From the NCBI GenBank assembly GCA_045652705.1, contig JAZRUV010000022.1, forward strand, positions 1-27,893: a stretch of 27,893 nucleotides of DNA, in the 5' to 3' direction. The DNA is from UMGS1649 sp045652705 (GTDB lineage Bacteria > Bacillota > Clostridia > TANB77 > CAG-465). Under the pieces are notes generated by a model that searched no databases, had not been told where the DNA came from, and saw nothing but the letters and a program-made list of their open reading frames with translations. The first letter of the stretch is position 1. Every line of letters starts with the position of its first letter. This document shows, piece by piece, positions 7,056 to 13,059 of this stretch. A program made the position numbers and the translations under genes.

Positions 7056-7061
7056 TATAAT

Positions 7062-7090
7062 ATTATATGCAATTTATATCTTTTTAATCT
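7062..7090 (-). promoter_or_regulatory. putative promoter of small RNA B
   Basis: A perfect -10 box TATAAT on the minus strand (7062-7067) sits 6 bases before the first paired base of RNA B. The -35 position at 17-base spacing (7085-7090, AGATTA) is poor and lies within the last codons of the DUF3800 gene. Its placement, identical to that of RNA A, is the main support. Confidence 0.5.
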
Positions 7091-7790
7091 TACTTTCAAA
7101 TTTCTTTTTAGGAAAAATAAATGGTGGTATAATATATTTCTCATCCTGTAATTTTTCTATTTCTTTTCTATAACTTCCTTTTGTTATTAAATCTGAATAC
7201 ATTATATTTGAAAACACATCTGCAATTTGTACAAAACAGTTTTGAGATGAATCAAAATATTTAACTTGTACATTTTCTAATATGTTGTCATTTAATATTA
7301 GCTCCTGATTTAAGTAATCCTCTAAAGAATATTTAGACTCCGTTTTTACATTTCGTTCATCGATTTGTAAAAACAATTCTTTATCTTGAATATATCCTTT
7401 CTTTAAAGAGTTTATAAGAAATATTTTCATTAAATAATTAAAAGTTCTTGCTTTGTTTTTTATAAATCTTTCATCCAGTTGATTATTGTCCAATATAATA
7501 TATCTTACTTCAAACAAATTGTTTCTACAAAAGAAGTTTATAAAATCTAGTTTTAACTTCCTATCCATAGAATTGCCTTTTAATTCTCTAAATTTTCCAT
7601 CTTCACTAAACATTTTATTATCTTTATCTAGTTTTCTTAAATATTCAATATTCTTCTTTATAAATAGTTTATAAACTCTTTTTAACCTATTTGGTTCTTT
7701 AGGAATGATAATTCCTATTATAAAATATCTATTTAACTTCTCTGACGTTGGATGAATGCTACCTGATTCATCTATATACATATTAATCAT
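7074..7790 (-). CDS. DUF3800 domain protein, putative RNase-H-fold nuclease
   Basis: The 238-residue protein begins MINMYIDESG, with the D7-E8 pair that opens the DUF3800 domain. Further acidic motifs are LQIDERN in the middle and the C-terminal SSQNCFVQIADVFSNIMY, matching the family's QxADxxx helix. DUF3800 is predicted to adopt an RNase H-like fold with these acidic residues binding metal; no biochemical role is firmly established that I know of, though the genes often sit in mobile or defence regions. The start at 7790 is set by TAGGAGG five bases upstream. A TTGAAA-17-TACAAT promoter precedes it. Two structured RNAs follow on the same strand, then a terminator, suggesting a protein-RNA unit. 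Confidence 0.85.
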   Translation of the reverse strand: MINMYIDESGSIHPTSEKLNRYFIIGIIIPKEPNRLKRVYKLFIKKNIEYLRKLDKDNKMFSEDGKFRELKGNSMDRKLKLDFINFFCRNNLFEVRYIILDNNQLDERFIKNKARTFNYLMKIFLINSLKKGYIQDKELFLQIDERNVKTESKYSLEDYLNQELILNDNILENVQVKYFDSSQNCFVQIADVFSNIMYSDLITKGSYRKEIEKLQDEKYIIPPFIFPKKKFESKIKKI

Positions 7791-7810
7791 AACATCCTCC
7801 TATGTCAGAT

Positions 7811-7839
7811 ATTGTAACAAAATTTTCCAATATTTTCAA
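7811..7839 (-). promoter_or_regulatory. promoter of the DUF3800 gene
   Basis: On the minus strand TTGAAA (7834-7839), 17 bases, TACAAT (7811-7816), about 20 bases before the start codon. Confidence 0.65.
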
Positions 7840-7942
7840 GAAAACCAATAATATTTTTGAAAATTATGAAATTATAATACTTATTAGTCTAAACTATTCT
7901 GCATAAACTCTTTCCAAAAAAGAAACATTTTATCTGTTTTAT

Positions 7943-7955
7943 TTCCAAATTGGAA
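7943..7955. promoter_or_regulatory. 13-base palindrome upstream of asd
   Basis: TTCCAA and TTGGAA flank a single A in the divergent region between the DUF3800 gene and asd. It could be a repressor site for either gene. No lysine riboswitch or T-box features are seen in this 221-base gap, and no clear -35 box pairs with the TATAAT just before asd. Confidence 0.25.
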
Positions 7956-8011
7956 GGTTGATATAAGTAATAAAATTATTTACATTAAATATAATGTTTT
8001 AGGGTGATTTT

Positions 8012-8992
8012 ATGATAACTTGTGCAATTGTTGGTGCTACAGGACTAGTTGGTAGTACATTTTTAAAAGTATTGGAAGAAAAAAATCTTCCTATTGATGA
8101 ATATTATTTGTTTGCATCAAAAAATTCTAAAGGAAAAAAAGTTAAATTTATGGATAAGGAATATGTTATTGAAGAGCTAACTCATGAGGTGCCAAAACGT
8201 GCTTTTGATTATGCGTTATTTTCAGCTGGTGGTGCCATTTCAAAGGAATATGCTAAAGAGTTTGTGGAAAACGGAACAACCGTTATAGATAATAGCAGCG
8301 CTTTTAGAATGAATGAAGATGTTCCACTAATTGTTCCAGAAGTAAACTTTGACGCTATTGGTAATGCTAAACTTATAGCAAATCCAAATTGCTCTACTAT
8401 CCAAGCTATGCTTCCTCTTTACGTTTTAAATAAATACTACGGAATAAAAAGAGTAATTTATTCTACGTACCAAGCTGTATCCGGTGCTGGTAAAAAAGGT
8501 ATAGATGATTTAATATATACGTCTTATGGATATATGGAAAATAAATTTCCACATAAGATATATAACAATTGTATTCCCCACATAGATAGTTTTGAAGAAA
8601 ACGGTTATACTAAGGAAGAATTAAAAATGGTAAATGAAACAAGAAAAATTTTAAATATCCCTAATCTCCCTGTTACTGCTACTTGTGTTAGAGTTCCAGT
8701 TATGAACTCACATAGTGAAAGTATTAATATTGAACTTGAAAATGATTTTGATATAGCAACTTTAAAACAACAACTTGCGACTTATCCAGGAATTGTTGTT
8801 TTAGATGAACCAAATCTTAACATTTATCCACTTAATTCATTTGCGGATAATAAAGATGAAGTGTTTGTAGGAAGATTAAGACGTGACAACTCAGTACAAT
8901 ATGGGCTTAATATGTGGGTAGTTGCAGATAACATACGTAAAGGTGCTGCTTCTAATGCTGTTCAAATTTTAGAAAGCCTTCTAAATAGATAA
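8012..8992 (+). CDS. asd: aspartate-semialdehyde dehydrogenase
   Basis: The 326-residue enzyme reduces aspartyl phosphate to aspartate semialdehyde with NADPH, the branch point to lysine/diaminopimelate, threonine and methionine. The NADP-binding loop is AIVGATGLVGSTFL at the N terminus. The catalytic cysteine is in NPNCSTIQ, the glycine-rich QAVSGAGKKGIDDL follows, and the active-site histidine is in VPVMNSHSESI. Length is normal for the bacterial enzyme. The ATG follows AGGGTGA. The gene stands alone here, not with dapA or lysC, and ends in a bidirectional terminator. Confidence 0.95.
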   Translation: MITCAIVGATGLVGSTFLKVLEEKNLPIDEYYLFASKNSKGKKVKFMDKEYVIEELTHEVPKRAFDYALFSAGGAISKEYAKEFVENGTTVIDNSSAFRMNEDVPLIVPEVNFDAIGNAKLIANPNCSTIQAMLPLYVLNKYYGIKRVIYSTYQAVSGAGKKGIDDLIYTSYGYMENKFPHKIYNNCIPHIDSFEENGYTKEELKMVNETRKILNIPNLPVTATCVRVPVMNSHSESINIELENDFDIATLKQQLATYPGIVVLDEPNLNIYPLNSFADNKDEVFVGRLRRDNSVQYGLNMWVVADNIRKGAASNAVQILESLLNR

Positions 8993-9014
8993 AAGGTGGT
9001 AATTTACCACCTTT
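8992..9014. terminator. bidirectional terminator between asd and the small paralogue cluster
   Basis: AAAGGTGGTA and TACCACCTTT form a 10-bp stem with a 3-base loop. It begins on the last base of the asd stop codon and ends 2 bases from the stop of the convergent gene. T-rich sequence follows on both strands (TTTATC on plus, TTTTAT on minus). Confidence 0.85.
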
Positions 9015-9016
9015 AT

Positions 9017-9352
9017 CTATACAACAATTGTTTGGTTTTGCTTATCCAAAATAAAAGTATCATACCACCTTTTATATGAATAAAAAGATACTAGCATTGT
9101 ATCTTCCCATGCCGCTCTAAAATTAAAATTCTCTACTCTACCCTCATACCATAATCTTAACATACAGTATATAACAAATGGCTTGTCATTACTAAAAGAC
9201 CTAGGATTATTTATAGTTTCGTCTATGAATCTAATAAGCTGTCTTTGTTTTCTTTTTGTTTTAAAAGTCTTTTTACATCCCTCAAAAACTTTTTCAATTA
9301 ACAACTCAGTAGTCAGTGGGAGTGTCTGAGCAATTTTATCTGCATCTCGCAT
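9017..9352 (-). CDS. small protein of unknown family, paralogue 1 of 3
   Basis: This 111-residue protein was not recognised. It aligns over its whole length with the gene at 9748-10095 and more distantly with 9369-9734. The shared pattern is xxIAxTxPLTxxxLIxxxF, then Phe-Lys and a basic stretch, an amphipathic helix, IYCxxRLWYEGxxxNFNFxxAW, a WYD element and a C-terminal tail ending QTIVV. It is predicted soluble, helical and basic, with no signal peptide or membrane segment. A good ribosome site (AAAGGA) precedes the ATG. It is last in a tight three-gene array and ends at the bidirectional terminator. Confidence 0.75.
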   Translation of the reverse strand: MRDADKIAQTLPLTTELLIEKVFEGCKKTFKTKRKQRQLIRFIDETINNPRSFSNDKPFVIYCMLRLWYEGRVENFNFRAAWEDTMLVSFYSYKRWYDTFILDKQNQTIVV

Positions 9353-9368
9353 ATACTGTTCCTTTCAG

Positions 9369-9734
9369 CTATACTATTATTTTTTCCTGTTGATACTTGT
9401 CTATCAAGGCGTAATACCTAGATAACCATAATTTTAGTAAAAGGCCTCCAGATTCATTAAAAGCTTTTATAAAATTAAAGTTTTTAACTGCCTTAAAGAA
9501 CCATAATCTTAAAAAGAGATATACCACTTCTTGTTCTGTAAGCTTATATTCACGCATTAGTTTCCGCATATGATTAAATATCTTTCTTTTATATATGTTA
9601 ATTAAAAACAAATCATTGTCCTTTGTAAGTTCTCTTATTAGCACATCTTTGGTAAGTAATTCATTTCTAGCAATACACTCTATTTTCCAAGTCTCATTAA
9701 TACCTTTCATGCTATAATTTATCAAGCTTTTCAC
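9369..9734 (-). CDS. small protein of unknown family, paralogue 2 of 3 (most diverged)
   Basis: The reading has 121 residues. From about residue 20 it follows the pattern of its neighbours: IARNELLTKDVLIRELTK, later VYLFLRLWFFKAVKNFNFIKAF, and a hydrophobic tail QQEKIIV. The N terminus is uncertain. GTG at 9732-9734 lies too close to the GGGAGG ribosome site, whereas a TTG three codons further on sits about 9 bases from it, and an ATG five codons after that is also possible. The Trp-Tyr-Asp element of the other two is replaced by RYYALID. Function is unknown. Confidence 0.7.
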   Translation of the reverse strand: MKSLINYSMKGINETWKIECIARNELLTKDVLIRELTKDNDLFLINIYKRKIFNHMRKLMREYKLTEQEVVYLFLRLWFFKAVKNFNFIKAFNESGGLLLKLWLSRYYALIDKYQQEKIIV

Positions 9735-9747
9735 CCTCCCTTACTTA

Positions 9748-10095
9748 TTACACTAACACGAGTGTTTGTTGTATTTCTTCAATATTATTTTCATCATACC
9801 AATCTTTATATCTCCATACAATTCGCATCAAATTCTCAAGCCAAGCCATATCAAAATCATAGTTATATATATTTCCCTCGTGCCATAACTTAATAAAACA
9901 ATATATTATAAATTCCTTAGTAAATTTGCTACCTTTTCTTTTATGCTCATCTAATACGTAATGTAATTGTTTTAAGACATGTTTCTTTTTATTTCTAATT
10001 TTAAAGGTATTATTACTAAAACCAAATATCTCTTTTATTAAAGTAGTCTCAGTTAACGGTTGAGTTTTAGCAATTAACTCTGCTCTACCTGTCAT
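9748..10095 (-). CDS. small protein of unknown family, paralogue 3 of 3 (first in transcription)
   Basis: The 115-residue protein is a full-length relative of the 9017-9352 product. Shared elements are AELIAKTQPLTETTLIKEIFG, the basic run KIRNKKKHV, FIIYCFIKLWHEGNIYNYDFDMAW, WYDEN and the tail QQTLVLV. AAGGGGAAG precedes the ATG. Only 13 bases separate it from the next copy, so the three form one operon; its promoter must lie in the gap shared with the divergent dehydrogenase gene (10096-10257). Function is not recognised. Three diverged copies in a row suggest either assembly into a hetero-oligomer or diversification against a changing partner. Confidence 0.75.
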   Translation of the reverse strand: MTGRAELIAKTQPLTETTLIKEIFGFSNNTFKIRNKKKHVLKQLHYVLDEHKRKGSKFTKEFIIYCFIKLWHEGNIYNYDFDMAWLENLMRIVWRYKDWYDENNIEEIQQTLVLV

Positions 10096-10170
10096 CGTGT
10101 TCTTCCCCTTTACAAATTATTGTATAGAATTAATCATCTTAATATAAATATTATACTACACATGTCAAAT

Positions 10171-10199
10171 TTGCATTCTTTAGTATTCTGTAATATATT
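10171..10199 (+). promoter_or_regulatory. candidate promoter of the hydroxyacid dehydrogenase gene
   Basis: TTGCAT (10171-10176), 17 bases, TATATT (10194-10199). A second -10-like TATAAC lies at 10215-10220, so the assignment is tentative. Confidence 0.4.
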
Positions 10200-10257
10200 T
10201 TTTATTTTCTAATTGTATAACAATTATATTAAAACATATACTATATATGGTGATTAT

Positions 10258-11226
10258 ATGGTAATTACATTTTTTGAAATAAACGATATAGAAAAAGAAA
10301 GATTTAGTAAAAATTTAAGTGGTCATACTTTAAGATTTTTTGAAGAAACAATTCAAAATGTTGAACAAGAAAAATATTTAGATAGTGACGTTATCTCCGT
10401 CTTTATTCATTCTAAAGTTAATGAAAAAACGATAGATAAATGTGAAAACTTAAAACTTATTGCAACAAGATCTACAGGTACCGACCATATAGATTTAGAC
10501 TATACTAGTTTTAAAAATATACAAGTTAAAAACGTTGCGTTATATGGCGAAAATACTGTTGCAGAGCATACTTTTGCACTTATGCTTTCTTTATCTCGTA
10601 AAATTCATGAATCATATATAGAAACTGCTCGTGGTAATTTTTCAACAACAGGCCTTATGGGATTTGATTTAAAAGGCAAAACCATTGGAATTATTGGCGG
10701 TGGTAGAATTGGGTTACACTTAGCTAGAATGGCTAGAAGTTTTGGTATGCACGTTAGAGTTTATGATATACACAAAGATAATTTTATGGCTGAGCTTATT
10801 AACTTCAAATATTTACCTTTAGACGAGCTTTTAAATGTTTCAGATATAATATCTCTTCACGTTCCTCTTAATACTCATACTTATCATATTATTAATAAAG
10901 ATAGTATCTCTAAAATGAAAGATGGTGTTATAATTATAAACACTGCTAGAGGCGGGCTTATTAATAATGCGGACCTTATAGATGCACTTGAAGATGGTAA
11001 AATATATGGTGCTGGACTTGATGTTTTAGAAGGCGAAGAATTTCTATTTGAAGAAAACATATCCAACTCGCCTATAGAGAATGCTGCAAAGGTTATTGTA
11101 GAATCAACCTTACTTTTGAAAATGCCTAATGTAGTTATTACCCCACATAACGCTTTTAATAGTATTGAAGCTGTTCATAGAATTATAGATACAACTATAG
11201 AAAATATATTAGAAAATGAGAATTAA
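10258..11226 (+). CDS. D-2-hydroxyacid dehydrogenase, D-lactate dehydrogenase-like
   Basis: The 322-residue NAD-dependent enzyme is of the D-isomer-specific 2-hydroxyacid dehydrogenase family. The NAD site reads GKTIGIIGGGRIGLHLARMARSFG, followed by the acidic residue in VYD. The catalytic Arg is in NTARGG, the Glu in GLDVLEGEE, and the His in TPHNAF. The insertion before VESTLLLKMPNVVITPHNAF and the overall length resemble fermentative D-lactate dehydrogenases, reducing pyruvate to D-lactate, but substrate is not proven by sequence. The start is placed at the ATG at 10258, preceded by GGTGAT, rather than 45 bases upstream at 10213 where no ribosome site is seen. A terminator follows at 11236. 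Confidence 0.88.
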   Translation: MVITFFEINDIEKERFSKNLSGHTLRFFEETIQNVEQEKYLDSDVISVFIHSKVNEKTIDKCENLKLIATRSTGTDHIDLDYTSFKNIQVKNVALYGENTVAEHTFALMLSLSRKIHESYIETARGNFSTTGLMGFDLKGKTIGIIGGGRIGLHLARMARSFGMHVRVYDIHKDNFMAELINFKYLPLDELLNVSDIISLHVPLNTHTYHIINKDSISKMKDGVIIINTARGGLINNADLIDALEDGKIYGAGLDVLEGEEFLFEENISNSPIENAAKVIVESTLLLKMPNVVITPHNAFNSIEAVHRIIDTTIENILENEN

Positions 11227-11235
11227 TTATTAAAT

Positions 11236-11261
11236 ACCAAGCTGTTTGTTTGGTGTTTTTT
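11236..11261 (+). terminator. terminator of the hydroxyacid dehydrogenase gene
   Basis: A 7-bp stem (ACCAAGC with GTTTGGT, one G-T pair) has a 5-base loop at 11236-11254. It is followed by G and six T. Confidence 0.75.
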
Positions 11262-11281
11262 ATATAAATTATTTATTTTAA

Positions 11282-11782
11282 TTAATTATTTTGAATAAAT
11301 TCGTTGCACTTCTTTTCTAATAGTTCAAAGTCACAACATACTTTAAGAATAAATTTGTTATTACTGTTTTTTCTTTTTATATATGTGTCATTAGCTTTTA
11401 TAAGTATTTCACTTATATGTTTATTACAAAATCTATACTGATTAATTAAAATATATTTATACTTTGGCGATTGTTCATTTATATCGAATTTTATGAGTTG
11501 GTTTTCTGGAATTGGCAACATATTGTTAAAACCTAATATACCATATCTACCATTATGAATTTTAAATATGAAAGAATTGTTCTTTATTAATATATGTTGT
11601 TTCCTAGGATGCTCTAATGGAACAAAATAATTAAGATTATGTATTTTTAATATTATACCTAAATATGGTCTTCTTTTTGTATACTCATCATTAGTATGAA
11701 GATTATATTGTATTCTTTTTTCAAATTTATATAAATATTTTATATAATCAATATTTACCCTATATAACTTTAGTTTATTCAT
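11282..11782 (-). CDS. AbiQ/ToxN-family endoribonuclease toxin of a type III toxin-antitoxin system
   Basis: The 166-residue protein has the layout of the ToxN/AbiQ superfamily. It starts with an N-terminal LYRVNIDYIKYLYKFE. The conserved RRPYLGIILKIHNLNYFVPL is followed by a Pro-Arg-Lys-x-His turn (usual form SPKxKH), then FKIHNGRYGILGFNNMLPIP, and finally a helix with ILINQYRFCN. Known members cut AU-rich RNA, including their own antitoxin precursor, and several abort phage infection. The ATG follows GAAAGGGGTG. Directly upstream are the expected tandem RNA repeats, a terminator-like palindrome and a consensus-spaced promoter, so the locus appears intact. Which of the toxIN, cptIN and tenpIN subfamilies it belongs to is unsettled; two long repeats fit cptIN-like loci best. 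Confidence 0.88.
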   Translation of the reverse strand: MNKLKLYRVNIDYIKYLYKFEKRIQYNLHTNDEYTKRRPYLGIILKIHNLNYFVPLEHPRKQHILIKNNSFIFKIHNGRYGILGFNNMLPIPENQLIKFDINEQSPKYKYILINQYRFCNKHISEILIKANDTYIKRKNSNNKFILKVCCDFELLEKKCNEFIQNN

Positions 11783-11810
11783 TTTTCACCCCTTTCATAA
11801 AAATTAAGCA

Positions 11811-11826
11811 GGGATTATATAATCCC
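11811..11826 (-). terminator. attenuating terminator between antitoxin RNA and toxin gene
   Basis: This perfect 16-base palindrome, GGGATTATATAATCCC, lies between the last antitoxin repeat and the toxin ribosome site, with a T-rich stretch (TTAATTTTTATG) following on the minus strand. Type III systems carry a leaky terminator exactly here to set the antitoxin:toxin ratio. Confidence 0.75.
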
Positions 11827-12001
11827 CACTTGTTCATACCCTACTTATGATACATTTCGTATCAGGCAAGGGGTTGCCTCTTTAAATACACCCTACTTTT
11901 GATACATTTCGTATCAGGCAAGGGGTTGCCTCCGCTAAATCATCTCTTTTTAAAGGTAAGAGAATTCCTCTTTAAATATTAAAATACTTTAATCTTAATA
12001 C
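11827..12001 (-). ncRNA. type III antitoxin RNA (ToxI-like)
   Basis: The predicted transcript runs from about 12001, just past the -10 box, to the terminator. It contains two near-identical units plus a degenerate third start (CCTCTTTAAATA, 11968-11979). On the minus strand each unit contains GGCAA-CCCC-TTGCC and GATAC-GAAAT-GTATC hairpins. The CCCT in the first loop is complementary to AGGG at the unit's end, which could close an H-type pseudoknot like those of known ToxI RNAs. The toxin would process this RNA into unit-length antitoxins that bind and inhibit it. Confidence 0.8.
11839..11932 (-). repeat. antitoxin direct repeats, 52-base period
   Basis: Two 42-base copies (11839-11880 and 11891-11932) differ at a single base and are offset by 52 bases. 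They are the processed units of the antitoxin RNA. They are not CRISPR repeats: only two copies, short AT spacer, toxin gene adjacent. Confidence 0.88.
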
Positions 12002-12007
12002 AATTAC

Positions 12008-12036
12008 ATTGTACCATATATTTCCATAAAAGTAAA
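12008..12036 (-). promoter_or_regulatory. promoter of the type III toxin-antitoxin operon
   Basis: On the minus strand TTTACT (12031-12036), exactly 17 bases, TACAAT (12008-12013). It would drive the antitoxin RNA and, by read-through, the toxin gene. Confidence 0.7.
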
Positions 12037-12099
12037 TATATTTTTTGAAATTTTGTATTTCTGCATATTTTGTTATGTAATACTTTATCATATTGTTGC

Positions 12100-13059
12100 C
12101 TATTTCACCGGAACATATCCAGCATCTTTAGCAACTTGTTGCCCTCTTGCACTTAGCATTTGGTTTGCAAGAATTCTAGCTGGACTATTTTCACCATCAG
12201 CTTTATTAATTACAATATAATAAGCTGTTGTATATGGATAATTACCATTTTGTATGTTTTCATTACTTGGTTCTACACCATCTACAGAAATAAATTTTAT
12301 ATTACTTGCAACTGTATTGTCTATTGTCTCATACATAGTCTTAGCATAGTAGTAATATGAATATCCTATTGCATCTACATCATTGTTATACTGTGATACC
12401 AAATTTACGATTTCAGACATTGTTGCAATTAAGTTTTCTTTTTTAGGTTCCATTAACTTTTTATCTGTCATTACTAAAGATAACATTCCTGTTTGGCTTC
12501 CTGAATTAACAGGCCTTTGGTAAGGCGTAATTTGTTTATCCTCACCACCAACTTGTTTCCAATTTGTTATTTCTCCTGAATATATGCCTTGTATTTGGTC
12601 TTTTGTTAGTGTATTTACCGGATTTTTAGAATTCACATAGAATACAAAACCTTCTTTTACAACAGGTATTACTTCTAGTTCTACGCCTTTTTCTTTAGCA
12701 AGTTGTAATTCTTCTTTTGAAGGTTCAGTAACTACGATTAAGTCTACTTCATCATTTATTAACTTAACATATGCTGGATGTGTATTAGAGTAATTAGTAA
12801 CTATTTTTTCTTTATCTAATCCTGTAAAATTTGCTATTATTGCATCTGTTAGTGGTTGAGTTGCGAGTGATGCATCTATCTTTGGAAATGCCGCCATTGT
12901 ATAAAGCGGTTCATTACTAATATTTTCTCCACCATCATTTGGATTTTCTGAATTTGATTCAATAATAAACATATCTACTAGAAAATATGCGGCTACGCAT
13001 AGTACTATTACTACAGCTAACACAATTATGAAAGTCTTATTAGATATTCCTTTTTTCAT
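12100..13059 (-). CDS. membrane-anchored PstS-like periplasmic-binding-type protein
   Basis: The 319-residue protein has one N-terminal membrane segment (about residues 10-31, no lipobox) followed by an extracytoplasmic type II binding domain. The ligand-loop motif YQRPVNSGSQTGML corresponds to the R-x-x-x-SG-(S/T) phosphate loop of PstS. TKDQIQGIYSGEITNWKQVGG, DAIGYSYYYY and the C-terminal SARGQQVAKDAGYVPV are also typical of PstS/PBP-like_2 proteins. No pstC, pstA, pstB or phoU is in the window, so transport is not implied; it may act as a sensor or surface protein. Its ATG overlaps the upstream gene's TGA by 4 bases (ATGA), with AAGGAGG inside that gene, so the two are translationally coupled. 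Confidence 0.8.
   Translation of the reverse strand: MKKGISNKTFIIVLAVVIVLCVAAYFLVDMFIIESNSENPNDGGENISNEPLYTMAAFPKIDASLATQPLTDAIIANFTGLDKEKIVTNYSNTHPAYVKLINDEVDLIVVTEPSKEELQLAKEKGVELEVIPVVKEGFVFYVNSKNPVNTLTKDQIQGIYSGEITNWKQVGGEDKQITPYQRPVNSGSQTGMLSLVMTDKKLMEPKKENLIATMSEIVNLVSQYNNDVDAIGYSYYYYAKTMYETIDNTVASNIKFISVDGVEPSNENIQNGNYPYTTAYYIVINKADGENSPARILANQMLSARGQQVAKDAGYVPVK

Noticed and set aside
7791..8011. Lysine riboswitch or T-box before asd
   Set aside because: The gap is short and AT-rich, with no multi-helix core, no T-box sequence and no terminator/antiterminator pair.
11839..11932. CRISPR array
   Set aside because: Only two repeat units with a 10-base AT-rich gap, no spacer-sized unique sequence and no cas genes; promoter, terminator and ToxN-like gene fit a type III antitoxin.
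12037..12099. Terminator for the PstS-like gene
   Set aside because: Only a 5-bp AT-only stem (GAAAT/ATTTC) without a T run is found; not strong enough to report.
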